DNA from: Serratia sp. FDAARGOS_506
GTDB taxonomy: Bacteria; Pseudomonadota; Gammaproteobacteria; Enterobacterales; Enterobacteriaceae
Length of the DNA stretch: 64,000 bases
Reading direction: 5' to 3'
Assembly: GCF_003812745.1 (NCBI RefSeq)
Contig: NZ_CP033831.1
Coordinates: 2,604,001 to 2,668,000, forward strand
Under the pieces are notes generated by a model. It made no database searches. It was given only the letters and a program-made list of their open reading frames with translations, and was not told the DNA's origin. Below, piece after piece: positions 21,759 to 30,551 of this stretch; the first letter of the stretch is position 1, and each line of letters opens with the position of its first letter. Both the position numbers and the translations under genes were made by a program.

Positions 21759-21784
21759 AAAAAGCCCGCCGAAGCGGGCTTTTC
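21759..21784. terminator. Bidirectional terminator between ubiF and the tRNA operon
   Basis: AGCCCGC and GCGGGCT form a 7-bp stem around CGAA, flanked by AAAAA on the left and TTTT on the right, so it works on both strands. It closes ubiF and the leftward tRNA operon. Confidence 0.85.
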
Positions 21785-21790
21785 TAAATA

Positions 21791-21865
21791 TGGCTGGGGT
21801 GCCAGGATTCGAACCTGGGTATGCTGGTATCAGAAACCAGAGCCTTACCGCTTGGCGACACCCCA
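21791..21865 (-). tRNA. glnV: tRNA-Gln (CTG anticodon)
   Basis: A 75-base cloverleaf with encoded CCA, anticodon CTG in the loop TTCTGAT, and the T-arm GGTTCGAATCC. It is the last gene of the operon. E. coli has two such genes (glnV, glnX) at this point; only one is seen here. Confidence 0.96.
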
Positions 21866-21869
21866 ATTA

Positions 21870-21946
21870 TGGTGGCTACGACGGGATTTGAACCTGTGAC
21901 CCCATCATTATGAGTGATGTGCTCTAACCAGCTGAGCTACGTAGCC
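21870..21946 (-). tRNA. metU: tRNA-Met, elongator (CAT anticodon)
   Basis: A 77-base cloverleaf with CCA, anticodon CAT in CTCATAA. Its T-loop reads TTCAAAT, with A at position 57 where the other Met copy and E. coli have G. Confidence 0.96.
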
Positions 21947-21987
21947 GATGTTACTTTTTACTTCTTTGATTTGCAAGCAGTTTGTTA

Positions 21988-22062
21988 TGGCTGGGGTACC
22001 TGGATTCGAACCAGGGAATGCCGGTATCAAAAACCGGTGCCTTACCGCTTGGCGATACCCCA
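21988..22062 (-). tRNA. glnW: tRNA-Gln (TTG anticodon), copy 2
   Basis: A 75-base cloverleaf with CCA, anticodon TTG in the loop TTTTGAT. Identical to the next upstream copy over the bases I compared. Confidence 0.96.
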
Positions 22063-22106
22063 CCTGCAAACAAATCTTATGTTGAAACCCCATTCCCGAA
22101 AGAATA

Positions 22107-22181
22107 TGGCTGGGGTACCTGGATTCGAACCAGGGAATGCCGGTATCAAAAACCGGTGCCTTACCGCTTGGCGATACCCCA
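22107..22181 (-). tRNA. glnU: tRNA-Gln (TTG anticodon), copy 1
   Basis: A 75-base cloverleaf with CCA and anticodon TTG. The two TTG copies lie 44 bases apart in tandem. Confidence 0.96.
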
Positions 22182-22211
22182 TCAACATACTGCGCCGACG
22201 ATGAAGAGAAA

Positions 22212-22296
22212 TGGTGCGGGAGGCGAGACTTGAACTCGCACACCTTGCGGCGCCAGAACCTAAATCTGGTGCGTCTACCAATTTCGCCACTCCCGC
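22212..22296 (-). tRNA. leuW: tRNA-Leu (TAG anticodon)
   Basis: An 85-base class II tRNA with a long variable arm, anticodon TAG in the loop TTTAGGT and encoded CCA. Its sequence matches E. coli leuW as remembered. Confidence 0.96.
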
Positions 22297-22312
22297 AAAT
22301 GCAAAAAAGAGA

Positions 22313-22389
22313 TGGTGGCTACGACGGGATTCGAACCTGTGACCCCATCATTATGAGTGATGTGCTCTAACCAGCTGAGCTACGTAGCC
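22313..22389 (-). tRNA. metT: tRNA-Met, elongator (CAT anticodon)
   Basis: A 77-base cloverleaf with CCA and anticodon CAT, first gene of the operon. It has the usual TTCGAAT T-loop. Confidence 0.96.
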
Positions 22390-22428
22390 CTCTTTTTTTG
22401 CTTTGCCTTCATCGGCGTTGCGGGGCGC

Positions 22429-22457
22429 ATTATGCGTATATGACCGATTTGCGTCAA
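22429..22457 (-). promoter_or_regulatory. Promoter of the Met-Leu-Gln tRNA operon
   Basis: On the minus strand TTGACG (22452-22457) and CATAAT (22429-22434) are separated by 17 bases, followed by a GC-rich discriminator GCGCCCCGC. Such a discriminator is typical of stringently controlled stable-RNA promoters. Confidence 0.8.
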
Positions 22458-22562
22458 CAAGTTTTTTCCCGAAAAAGCGCCTGGAAGCGCCGTTTGTCTG
22501 GCTTGTGAACATTGTGGCGATAAAATCGGCAATTCAGGCAGTTGGCGGGTGGAAAAGGCAAC

Positions 22563-22590
22563 AAAAAGGCGGACCAAAAGGCCCGCCTTG
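22563..22590 (-). terminator. Intrinsic terminator of asnB
   Basis: Downstream of the asnB stop the minus strand reads AAGGCGG, an 11-base loop, then CCGCCTTTTTG. The stem and T-run form a classic terminator. Confidence 0.75.
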
Positions 22591-22607
22591 GGGAAAACAC
22601 CGCGCGA

Positions 22608-24272
22608 TTATTTATAGGCGGCCTGGTGCACGCCGACGGCGCGGCCGGAAGGATCGTCCATCTTCTTGAACGATTCGTCCCATTCGATGGCTTTGGCGGA
22701 CGAGCAGGCGACGGACGGGCCGCCCGGTACGCATTCGGCGGCGCTCGGCAGCGGGAACAGCTCCTCGAAGATTTCGCGGTACAGGTAGCCTTCTTTAGAG
22801 GTCGGCGTGTTGTACGGGAAGCGGAAACGCGCGGTTTCGAGCTGTTGATCGCTGATTTGCTGCGCAGCGACCTCTTTTAACGTGTCGATCCAGCTGTAGC
22901 CGACGCCGTCGGAGAACTGCTCTTTCTGGCGCCAGGCCACGCTGGCCGGCAAATAGGACTCAAAACATTCGCGGACGATATGTTTTTCCATTTTGCCGTT
23001 GCCGCACATTTTATCTTTCGGGTTGATGCGCATCGCCACGTCGAGGAATTTTTTGTCCAGGAACGGCACGCGGGCTTCAACGCCCCAGGCGGACATCGCC
23101 TTGTTGGCGCGCGCGCAGTCGAACATATGCAGAGCCAGCAGCTTGCGCACGGTCTCTTCGTGGAATTCGCGGGCGTCCGGCGCTTTGTGGAAGTAAAGGT
23201 AGCCGCCGAACACCTCGTCCGCGCCTTCGCCGGAGAGCACCATCTTGATGCCCATCGCCTTGATTTTACGCGACATCAGGTACATCGGCGTCGAGGCGCG
23301 AATAGTGGTGACGTCGTAGGTTTCGATGTGATAAATCACGTCGCGGATGGCGTCCAGGCCTTCTTGCACGGTGAAGTGGATTTCATGGTGCACGGTGCCC
23401 AGGTGGTTGGCCACCTCCTGCGCGGCGCGCAGATCCGGCGAACCTTCCAGGCCGACGGCGAAGGAGTGCAACTGCGGCCACCAGGCTTCGCTGCGTTCCT
23501 GATCTTCCACGCGGCGCGCGGCGTACTTCTTGGTGATCGCCGAGATGACCGAGGAATCCAATCCGCCCGACAGCAGTACGCCGTAAGGCACGTCAGACAT
23601 CAGGTGACTTTTTACCGACTCTTCCAGCGCGGTGCGCAGGGCGGTGGCGTCAGTCACATTGTCTTTGACGCTGTCGTAATCGAACCAGTCGCGGCGATAG
23701 TATTCGCGGATCTCACCGTCCTGGCTCCACAGGTAGCTGCCGGCCGGGAATTCCTTGATGGTGCGGCACACCGGGACCAGCGCTTTCATTTCCGAAGCGA
23801 CGTACAGGTTGCCATGTTCGTCATGGCCCATGTACAGCGGGATAATGCCCAGATGATCGCGGCCGATCAGGTAAGCGTCTTTTTCGGTGTCATACAGGGC
23901 GAAGGCGAACATGCCTTGCAGATCGTCGAGGAAATCCGGCCCCTTCTCCTGGTACAGCGCCAGGATCACTTCACAGTCGGACCCGGTCTGGAACGCGTAG
24001 CGGTCGCTCAACTGTTGGCGCAGCGCCTGGTGGTTGTAAATTTCGCCGTTGACCGCCAGAACATGGGTGTGCGCAGCGTTGTACAGCGGTTGAGCGCCGT
24101 TGTTGACGTCGACGATCGACAGGCGTTCGTGGGCCAAAATGGCTTTGTCGCTGGCATAAACGCCGGACCAATCCGGGCCGCGGTGGCGCATCAGGCGCGA
24201 CAGCTCCAGCGCTTTCTTACGCAGTTCAACGGGATCGGACTTCAGATCGAGCACACCGAAAATAGAACACAT
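22608..24272 (-). CDS. asnB: Glutamine-hydrolysing asparagine synthetase B
   Basis: A 554-residue two-domain enzyme making asparagine from aspartate, ATP and glutamine. The N-terminal class II glutaminase uses Cys2 (MCSIFGV); the C-terminal synthetase carries the PP-loop SGGLDSS near residue 235. Length equals E. coli AsnB (554). The upstream 284-base region separates it from chiC. In E. coli asnB also lies beside the nag operon and is reported to respond to NagC; here chiC has been placed between them. Confidence 0.97.
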   Translation of the reverse strand: MCSIFGVLDLKSDPVELRKKALELSRLMRHRGPDWSGVYASDKAILAHERLSIVDVNNGAQPLYNAAHTHVLAVNGEIYNHQALRQQLSDRYAFQTGSDCEVILALYQEKGPDFLDDLQGMFAFALYDTEKDAYLIGRDHLGIIPLYMGHDEHGNLYVASEMKALVPVCRTIKEFPAGSYLWSQDGEIREYYRRDWFDYDSVKDNVTDATALRTALEESVKSHLMSDVPYGVLLSGGLDSSVISAITKKYAARRVEDQERSEAWWPQLHSFAVGLEGSPDLRAAQEVANHLGTVHHEIHFTVQEGLDAIRDVIYHIETYDVTTIRASTPMYLMSRKIKAMGIKMVLSGEGADEVFGGYLYFHKAPDAREFHEETVRKLLALHMFDCARANKAMSAWGVEARVPFLDKKFLDVAMRINPKDKMCGNGKMEKHIVRECFESYLPASVAWRQKEQFSDGVGYSWIDTLKEVAAQQISDQQLETARFRFPYNTPTSKEGYLYREIFEELFPLPSAAECVPGGPSVACSSAKAIEWDESFKKMDDPSGRAVGVHQAAYK

Positions 24273-24520
24273 ACAACTCTCCTAACGGGCTTTTATGACT
24301 GTGATGTTGTTTTTTACTGTTATGGGCAACATTGCCGATTTATCAGCGATAACGCGGTTTTGCTGCGCTGTGATTATGAAAATGCGCCTAAAGCTGCAGG
24401 AGATGCAAGCATTTTAGCCATACGCTGAGAAATAGTTGTTTGCGTGGTTGCGATTTTTAACGGATTTTCAGTTATTGGCGGGAGAAATTAGCGATTCTGC
24501 AATTTTTAGCGTGATGACGG

Positions 24521-24547
24521 GATTGCCGGTCGATTTGACCGGCAATC
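24521..24547 (-). terminator. Hairpin after chiC
   Basis: GATTGCCGGTC and GACCGGCAATC form a perfect 11-bp stem with a 5-base loop, 9 bases after the chiC stop. There is no T-run, so it may protect the 3-prime end of the mRNA or act weakly as a terminator. Confidence 0.6.
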
Positions 24548-24556
24548 GATTAGCGA

Positions 24557-25999
24557 TTAGGCGATGAGCTGCCACAGGGTGAAGGCGGCGTCCGGCGTCC
24601 AGCCGGCGTTGGAAGTATGCGCCTGGATGCAAGTGTATTTCTTGCCTTTATAACTCACCACGTCGCCGGCTTTGTAGCTGTGGTTGTTCTGCCACTCGGG
24701 TGCACCCGGATCGGGTGGCGTGCCGTCGTTGGCGGTTTTAACCGCCAGCGCGCTGCTCGGCAGCGAGGTATTGCCCTGGCTGTCGGTGGCGGTAACGAAG
24801 TAGCTGTACTGGGTGGCCGGCGTCAGGCCGCTGTCGGCCAGCGAGAGGCCGGTGGTTTGGCCGATCGGGTTGCCGTCGCGGTAAACGGTGTAACTGGCGA
24901 TCGGTAAGGCACCGGTGGCGGCGGCCCAGCTCAGTTTCAGCGAGGTGGCGCCCAGATCGGCGACCGTCAGCGCCGTCGGTGCATTAGGTTTTCCCGGCGG
25001 TGGGGTAACGCCGCCCTGAATCAGCGGCGCGTAGCGGGTTTTGAATTCCCAGTTGTAGGCCACGCCGGCTTTGCTCTTGCCGTTGTCCCAGTTGATTGAC
25101 CAGGTCATCAGGCCCTTGATCGACAGGTTTTTGGCGTCGAGACGCGAGAAGGCGTTATATACCGCCTGTTTATCGATCACATAGCCGGTGGCGGCGGCAT
25201 CGTTGTTGCTCGGCAGGCCGATGACGAATTTCGCCGCCGGGATCTTCGCATAGCCGCGGGTGCCGGTAACCAGGCTTTCCGTCAGGTAGTAGAGGAAATC
25301 CTCTTTCATTGCGTCGTTATTCTGCGTGATCCAAGCGTTGAGTTCGTCCACCCAAATGCCGTCGCCGCCCTGATTATAATATTGCGGCGCGATAAAGTCA
25401 TAATAGCCTTCGAGGGCGTTGATATAATCCAGGTAGGTGCCGTTGGTGCGTAAATACGGGAATTCCGGCGCCATGCTGATAATAAAGTTTTTCCCCTGCG
25501 CGGCATAATAGTCTTTTACTTTTTTCAATGCCGCAGGCAAGACGGTTTTATTATTGGCGGCGCCGATCGCCGCCTGTTCCAAATCGATATCCAGGCCGTC
25601 GAAACCATAGACTTCCACCAGACGAATAATCTCGTCTTTCAGCTTGTCTTCGTCGCCAGTCTTCAGTTCGATATGCGCATCTGCGCCGCCGAGGGAGATC
25701 AGCACCGCACGGCCCTGGCTGTTCAGCACGCCCACCTGGCGGCGGAACTCGGCGTCGGACAGGTTGTAAGGTTTGAAGGTCGGGATGCCCTGGCCTTTCA
25801 TAAAGGCGACGGCCACCACGTTGTACTCGGCGGGAATGTCGGTCAGGTTCATATTGGTGAACTGGCCTTGCCGATAGCCGTCACTGGCACCGGCGGCCCA
25901 GTTATGCCAGAAACCCATCAGGATTTTTTTATTGGCGATAGTCGGCATAATGGCCGCGTCATCGGCGGCGAGGGCATTAATAATGTTAGTTGTGCTCAT
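24557..25999 (-). CDS. chiC: Chitinase C (GH18, FnIII, CBM5/12)
   Basis: A 480-residue endo-chitinase. Domains in order: GH18 barrel at about residues 23-330 with the catalytic signature DGLDIDLE (134-141, acid Glu141), fibronectin type III at about 345-430, and a chitin-binding CBM5/12 at about 437-480 with the aromatic residues typical of that module. It matches S. marcescens ChiC nearly throughout. There is no Sec or Tat signal peptide; in S. marcescens it is known to leave the cell by the ChiWXYZ holin/endopeptidase route, genes for which are not in this window. The start at 25999 has a GAGG site. Terminators on both sides suggest single-gene transcription. Confidence 0.97.
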   Translation of the reverse strand: MSTTNIINALAADDAAIMPTIANKKILMGFWHNWAAGASDGYRQGQFTNMNLTDIPAEYNVVAVAFMKGQGIPTFKPYNLSDAEFRRQVGVLNSQGRAVLISLGGADAHIELKTGDEDKLKDEIIRLVEVYGFDGLDIDLEQAAIGAANNKTVLPAALKKVKDYYAAQGKNFIISMAPEFPYLRTNGTYLDYINALEGYYDFIAPQYYNQGGDGIWVDELNAWITQNNDAMKEDFLYYLTESLVTGTRGYAKIPAAKFVIGLPSNNDAAATGYVIDKQAVYNAFSRLDAKNLSIKGLMTWSINWDNGKSKAGVAYNWEFKTRYAPLIQGGVTPPPGKPNAPTALTVADLGATSLKLSWAAATGALPIASYTVYRDGNPIGQTTGLSLADSGLTPATQYSYFVTATDSQGNTSLPSSALAVKTANDGTPPDPGAPEWQNNHSYKAGDVVSYKGKKYTCIQAHTSNAGWTPDAAFTLWQLIA

Positions 26000-26149
26000 G
26001 GTAGCCTCATTAATTAGGGTAAAGGTTTTCGCTCGCCGCAATATCAGTTGTTGACGGGGCGTAAAGTTATAATGAGGATTTTTAGTGCCGACAGGCTGAA
26101 ACCTTTTGCGGCCATGAACGAATTAAATTCAAACTGCGATGAGGATAAG

Positions 26150-26183
26150 CAAGAATAAATAATGGCGGCCGGACAGCCGCCAT
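26150..26183 (-). terminator. Terminator of nagBACD
   Basis: After the nagD stop the minus strand has ATGGCGGC, a 6-base loop and GCCGCCAT, followed by TATTTATTCTT. It separates the nag operon from chiC. Confidence 0.7.
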
Positions 26184-26190
26184 GAACAAA

Positions 26191-26943
26191 TCAGAAAACG
26201 GTGATATCGGCTACGGAAGGGTAGACGTAGCTTGGGCGGAACGGCATGGTTTCGATGTCGCTCAGCGTGGAGACGCCGGACAGCACCAGCACGGTTTCCA
26301 GACCGGCCTGGAAGCCCGCCAGAATGTCGGTGCGCAGGTTGTCGCCGACGATCACCGTCTCTTCCGAGTGCGCCTGCATTTTATTCAATGCGGCGCGAAT
26401 GATCCACGGGCTGGGCTTGCCGACGTAAAACGGCTTGCGGCCGGTGATCTTCTCGATAGGGGCGCACAGTGCGCCGCAGGCCGGCGAGAAGCCGTGGCCG
26501 TGGCTATCCGGGTTGGTGGCGATAAAGCGCGCGCCGTTACTGACGAAGTAGGCGGCTTTATGCATCATGTCCCAGTTGTAAGAGCGGGTTTCACCGACGA
26601 TCACGAAATCGGGGTTGATGTCGGTGATGGTGAAACCGGCTTTATACAGCTCATGGATCAGTGCGCCTTCGCCGACCACGTAGGCCTTTTTGCCTTCCTG
26701 ACGACGCAGGAAATCGGCGGTAGCCATCGCCGAGGTGTAAAACGCGCTCTCCGGCACTTCCAGCCCGGCGGCGGCGAAGCGGTTCGCCAGATCCTGCGCG
26801 GTCTGCGACGGGTAGTTGGTCAGCACCACCAGCGGCATGCCTTGTTCCTGGATGCGCGCCAGGAACAGATCGGCGCCGGGCACCGGCGTATTGTCATGCA
26901 GCAGCACGCCGTCGATATCGCATATAACGTTTTTGATTTTCAT
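26191..26943 (-). CDS. nagD: HAD-family nucleotide phosphatase NagD
   Basis: A 250-residue HAD phosphatase of the NagD subclass, active on nucleoside monophosphates such as UMP in E. coli. The catalytic motif is DIDGVL at residues 9-14. The ATG at 26943 gives the E. coli length; a longer frame to 26991 is not conserved. It is the last gene of nagBACD; its part in amino-sugar use is unclear. Confidence 0.95.
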   Translation of the reverse strand: MKIKNVICDIDGVLLHDNTPVPGADLFLARIQEQGMPLVVLTNYPSQTAQDLANRFAAAGLEVPESAFYTSAMATADFLRRQEGKKAYVVGEGALIHELYKAGFTITDINPDFVIVGETRSYNWDMMHKAAYFVSNGARFIATNPDSHGHGFSPACGALCAPIEKITGRKPFYVGKPSPWIIRAALNKMQAHSEETVIVGDNLRTDILAGFQAGLETVLVLSGVSTLSDIETMPFRPSYVYPSVADITVF

Positions 26944-27010
26944 TTGTCGCTGTTTCTCATGATTACGGCAGGCAAGGGGTGACGATAACACACCTGCCAG
27001 AAGCGGCGGA

Positions 27011-28231
27011 TCAGCTTTCCAGCAATCGCTGCAAGAGCACGCCGTTGAGCATCGCGCGTTTGGCCAGGGCGAAAGCGCCGATCGCCGAGCGATGATTGAG
27101 TTCGGAGGTCACCACCGGCAGATTTTTGCGGAAGTCCTTCAGCACCTGGGTATTGATGCAGCTCTGGATCGCCGGCAGCAGCACCTTGTCCGCTTCGGTG
27201 ATCTCACCGGCGATCACCACCTTCTGCGGATTGAACAGGTTGATGGCGATGGCCACCGCCTTGCCCAGATAGCGACCGACATGTTCGATAACTTCGCTGG
27301 CGAGCAGATCGCCGCGGTTGGCGGCCTTGCAGATGGCGTGGATGCCGCAGTCTTCCAACGTCAGTTTGCTCGGGTAGCCTTGGCTCAGCAGCTGGCGCAC
27401 GCGCTGTTCGATCGCCGCGTTGGCGGCCACCGTTTCCAGGCAGCCGAAGTTGCCGCAGTGGCAGCGTTCACCCAGCGGATCGATCTGGATATGACCGATC
27501 TCGCCGACGTTGCCGTTGTTGCCGAGAAAAATTTGCCCGTTGACGATGATGCCGGCGCCGGTGCCGCGGTGCAGGCGCACCAGAATCGAGTCTTCGCAGT
27601 CGCGGGTGGCGCCGAAGTAGTGCTCCGCCAGCGCCAGGCTGCGGATGTCGTGGCCGACGAAGCTGGTGACGTTGAAACGCTGCTGCAGGTTGTCCACCAG
27701 CGCCCAGTTGCTGACGCTGATGTGCGGCATGTAGCGCACCATGCCCAGCGCCGGATCCACCAGGCCGGGCAGGATCACCGCGATGGCGATCAGCTCGCGC
27801 AGCCGGCGTTGGTTCGCTTCGATAAATTGGGCGATGGCGGCGAACAGCGCATTCTCCAGCGTTTCCTGGGTACGTTCCGGCAGCGGATAGTGTTCTTCGC
27901 TGAGCGACTTGCCGCTCATGTCATACAGGGTGATGGTGGCGTCGTGGCGGCCGAGACGCACCGCGACGGTATGGAAATGACGGGTTTCCGACACGATGGA
28001 GATCGCGCGGCGACCGCCGGTGGAGGCTTGCTGATCGACTTCTTTGATCAGCCCGCGCTCCAGCAGCTGGCGAGTAATCTTGGTGACGCTGGCGGGGGCA
28101 AGCTGGCTGAGTTCGGCGATTTGAATGCGCGAGATCGGGCCCTGCTGGTCGATCAGGCGGTAAACTGCCGCGCCGTTAAGTTGTTTGACTAAGTCAACGT
28201 TCCCTATTTGTGCTTGTCCGCCAGTGCTCAT
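27011..28231 (-). CDS. nagC: N-acetylglucosamine repressor NagC
   Basis: A 406-residue ROK-family transcription factor released from DNA by GlcNAc-6-phosphate. A winged helix at about residues 15-85 includes SRIQIAELSQLAPASVTK; the ROK body contains the zinc motif CHCGNFGCLE. The ATG at 28231 is used; an upstream TTG at 28234 would add one residue. Its candidate operators are in the nagB-nagE gap and upstream of chiP, so it should coordinate both blocks. Confidence 0.96.
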   Translation of the reverse strand: MSTGGQAQIGNVDLVKQLNGAAVYRLIDQQGPISRIQIAELSQLAPASVTKITRQLLERGLIKEVDQQASTGGRRAISIVSETRHFHTVAVRLGRHDATITLYDMSGKSLSEEHYPLPERTQETLENALFAAIAQFIEANQRRLRELIAIAVILPGLVDPALGMVRYMPHISVSNWALVDNLQQRFNVTSFVGHDIRSLALAEHYFGATRDCEDSILVRLHRGTGAGIIVNGQIFLGNNGNVGEIGHIQIDPLGERCHCGNFGCLETVAANAAIEQRVRQLLSQGYPSKLTLEDCGIHAICKAANRGDLLASEVIEHVGRYLGKAVAIAINLFNPQKVVIAGEITEADKVLLPAIQSCINTQVLKDFRKNLPVVTSELNHRSAIGAFALAKRAMLNGVLLQRLLES

Positions 28232-28258
28232 CAATAATGTTACTCGCTGTTCATTGAA

Positions 28259-29398
28259 TTAAACCTCGTTACCGTTAACGAGCGTTTTGGTGATCTTGAA
28301 ATCACGGGTGAAGGCGGTCAGGTTAGCTACCTTGCCGGCTTCGATGGTGCCCAGACGCTGCTCGACGCCGATGGCGCGCGCCGGGTACAGCGTCGCCATG
28401 CGCAGCGCTTCGTCCAGCGCGATGCCGATATGCTCGACGCTGTTTTGCACCGCTTCGATCATGGTCAGCGCGGAACCGCTCAGGGTACCGTTTTCATCCA
28501 CGCACAGCCCATCCCGATAGTATATTGTTTTACCGGCGAAAATAAATTGGTCAATATCTGCACCTGCCGGTGCGGTCGCGTCGGTGACCAATACCAATTT
28601 ATCACCTTTCAGGCGTTTGGCGTTACGGATACTCGCCCAGGCCACGTGATGACCGTCGGCGATGATGCCGGTATAGACCTCCGGCGTATCGAAGATCGCC
28701 CCCATCAGCCCCGGTTCGCGGCCGGTGATATACGGCATGGCGTTGTACAGGTGGGTGGCGAAGCTGATGCCGGCGGCGAAGCCGGTGCGCGCCTGATCGT
28801 AGGTGGCGTTCGAGTGGCCGGCGGAGACCACGATGCCGGCTTCGGTCAGCTGTTTGATAAAGTGCGGCTCAACCATTTCCGGCGCCAGCGTCACCTTGGT
28901 GATCACGTCGGCATTGGCGCACAGGTAATCGATCATTTCCTGAGTTGGCTTGCGAATGAACGCCGGGTTATGGGTGCCTTTTTTCACCGGGCTGAGATAT
29001 GGCCCTTCCAGGTGCAGGCCCAGCGCCTGGTTTTGGTGCTTTTTCAGATAGGCGCGCATCACGTCGACGCTGTGCTTCATGAATTCGTCGCTGCTGGTGA
29101 TCAGCGTCGGCAGATAGCTGGTGCAGCCGGATTTCTCGTTGGCGCGCTGCATGATCTCCAGCGTTTCTTCCGAAATCGCTTCCAGCGAATCGTTGAACTG
29201 TACGCCGCCGCAGCCGTTCAGCTGCACGTCGATAAGCCCGGGGGCCAGGATGGCGCCACCCAGGTCGCGCGTTTCGATGCCGGCGGGCAATTCAGCCGCC
29301 GGGCAGACTCTCTCGATCAGCCCATCAGCGATAATGACTGCATGGTCATCAAGTACGTCGTGGCCGGTATAGATACGGCCGTGGGTTAAAGCGAACAT
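28259..29398 (-). CDS. nagA: N-acetylglucosamine-6-phosphate deacetylase
   Basis: A 379-residue amidohydrolase that converts GlcNAc-6-phosphate to glucosamine-6-phosphate and acetate. Metal and catalytic residues are seen in HLEGPYL (Glu near 130), SAGHSNATY and ATHLYNAM (metal histidines) and VTDATAP (catalytic Asp). The ATG at 29398 has an AGGGGG site. It lies between nagC (27-base gap) and nagB (18-base gap). Confidence 0.96.
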   Translation of the reverse strand: MFALTHGRIYTGHDVLDDHAVIIADGLIERVCPAAELPAGIETRDLGGAILAPGLIDVQLNGCGGVQFNDSLEAISEETLEIMQRANEKSGCTSYLPTLITSSDEFMKHSVDVMRAYLKKHQNQALGLHLEGPYLSPVKKGTHNPAFIRKPTQEMIDYLCANADVITKVTLAPEMVEPHFIKQLTEAGIVVSAGHSNATYDQARTGFAAGISFATHLYNAMPYITGREPGLMGAIFDTPEVYTGIIADGHHVAWASIRNAKRLKGDKLVLVTDATAPAGADIDQFIFAGKTIYYRDGLCVDENGTLSGSALTMIEAVQNSVEHIGIALDEALRMATLYPARAIGVEQRLGTIEAGKVANLTAFTRDFKITKTLVNGNEV

Positions 29399-29416
29399 CG
29401 TAGCCCCCTGCAAAGA

Positions 29417-30217
29417 TTAAAGACTTTTAACGCTTTCCGCTTCTAACTCGCGGAAATATTTAACGGTTTTGACTTTCAGCTCCATGGTGGCCGGCTCGTC
29501 GCACACCACGACCGCTTTGGCGTGCAGCTGCAGGCAGCTGATGGTCCACATGTGGTTGATGTTGCCTTCCACCGCGGCTTCCAGCGCTTGCGCCTTGGCG
29601 TGGCCGGTCACCAGGATCATCACTTCTTCCGCGTCCAGCAGCGTGCCCACGCCGACGGTCAGCGCATATTTCGGCACCAGGCTGACGTCGCCGCCGAAGA
29701 AGCGCGAGTTGGCGATGCGGGTGTCTTCGGTCAGCGTTTTGATGCGGGTGCGCGAAGCCAGAGACGAAGCCGGCTCGTTGAACGCGATATGGCCGTCGAT
29801 GCCCACGCCGCCCATGAACAGGTTAATTTTGCCATAAGACTTGATCTTCTCTTCGTACTGGCGGCACTCGGCGTCGACATCCGCGGCGTTGCCGTTCAGC
29901 AGGTTGATATTTTCACGAGGGATATCAACGTGGTCAAAGAAGTTGCGGTACATGAAGGTGTGGTAGCTTTCCGGGTGTTCCTGCGGCAGGCCAACGTACT
30001 CGTCCATGTTGAAAGTCACAACATGCTTAAAGCTTACTTCACCTGCTTTGTGCATCGCAATCAGATGTTTGTAGGCTTCCAGCGGCGTGCCGCCGGTGGG
30101 CAGGCCGAGGACAAACGGGCGCTCTGCGGTGGGTTTGAATGCGTTGATGCGTTGAACGATATGACGCGCGGCCCATTTGCCGACTTGTGCGGTATCTTTC
30201 AGTGGGATAAGTCTCAT
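29417..30217 (-). CDS. nagB: Glucosamine-6-phosphate deaminase
   Basis: A 266-residue isomerase/deaminase that forms fructose-6-phosphate and ammonia, the last step of GlcNAc catabolism. The catalytic residues are Asp72 (FNMDEYVG) and Asp141/His143/Glu148 ([11 protein letters not shown]). Same length as E. coli NagB, which is activated allosterically by GlcNAc-6-phosphate. It is the first gene of nagBACD, divergent from nagE. Confidence 0.97.
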   Translation of the reverse strand: MRLIPLKDTAQVGKWAARHIVQRINAFKPTAERPFVLGLPTGGTPLEAYKHLIAMHKAGEVSFKHVVTFNMDEYVGLPQEHPESYHTFMYRNFFDHVDIPRENINLLNGNAADVDAECRQYEEKIKSYGKINLFMGGVGIDGHIAFNEPASSLASRTRIKTLTEDTRIANSRFFGGDVSLVPKYALTVGVGTLLDAEEVMILVTGHAKAQALEAAVEGNINHMWTISCLQLHAKAVVVCDEPATMELKVKTVKYFRELEAESVKSL

Positions 30218-30321
30218 CTAACACCTCTTGGGATAAGTAAACTAAAGCTATACTGTACGGGCCTGCAGGAGTCCTAAGCGTAACCCAGCTTTATGATTCT
30301 CGCGTGAATCGTCCGTCTGGT

Positions 30322-30349
30322 TGATTTTTTGAATGATAAAATAAGTTTT
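30322..30349 (-). promoter_or_regulatory. NagC operator overlapping the nagB promoter
   Basis: The minus strand reads AAAACTTATTTTATCATTC followed by AAAAAATCA. This is the same string I recall from the E. coli nagB operator and -10 region (TATCAT). Confidence 0.75.
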
Positions 30350-30388
30350 GTGTGATGGCCAGCAATCTGGGAGGTAAAGACTACTTTT

Positions 30389-30406
30389 TGGTGATATTTA
30401 TCACAA
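30389..30406. promoter_or_regulatory. CRP-cAMP binding site candidate
   Basis: TGGTGATATTTATCACAA is close to the TGTGA-N6-TCACA consensus, with one mismatch in the left arm. It lies between the two NagC operators. Confidence 0.7.
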
Positions 30407-30416
30407 AAAGGGAGGT

Positions 30417-30439
30417 TTTAATTTGCGATACAAAATAAA
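30417..30439 (+). promoter_or_regulatory. NagC operator of nagE
   Basis: TTTAATTTGCGATACAAAAT is nearly the reverse complement of the E. coli nagE operator as I remember it. It lies about 115 bases before the nagE start. Confidence 0.75.
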
Positions 30440-30551
30440 TTTTTTACACTCGGCATGAGTGATACGTGCCATGCGTTTTTTCTAAAAAGGTAGTGAGAGC
30501 TCCAAATAAACTACTAATAGGGTCCGTCCGCGGACAACATAGGGGGAAAAG

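Larger units (their letters stand above)
30218..30551. other. nagB-nagE divergent control region
   Basis: A 334-base gap with no gene. It holds two NagC-type operators about 93 bases apart with a CRP-type site between them, as in E. coli where NagC dimers loop the DNA. The nagB -10 element overlaps its operator. Confidence 0.85.

Noticed and set aside
20390-21760. A 456-residue frame opposite ubiF
   Set aside because: It runs through the divergent promoter and the tRNA-side terminator and has shadow-type composition.
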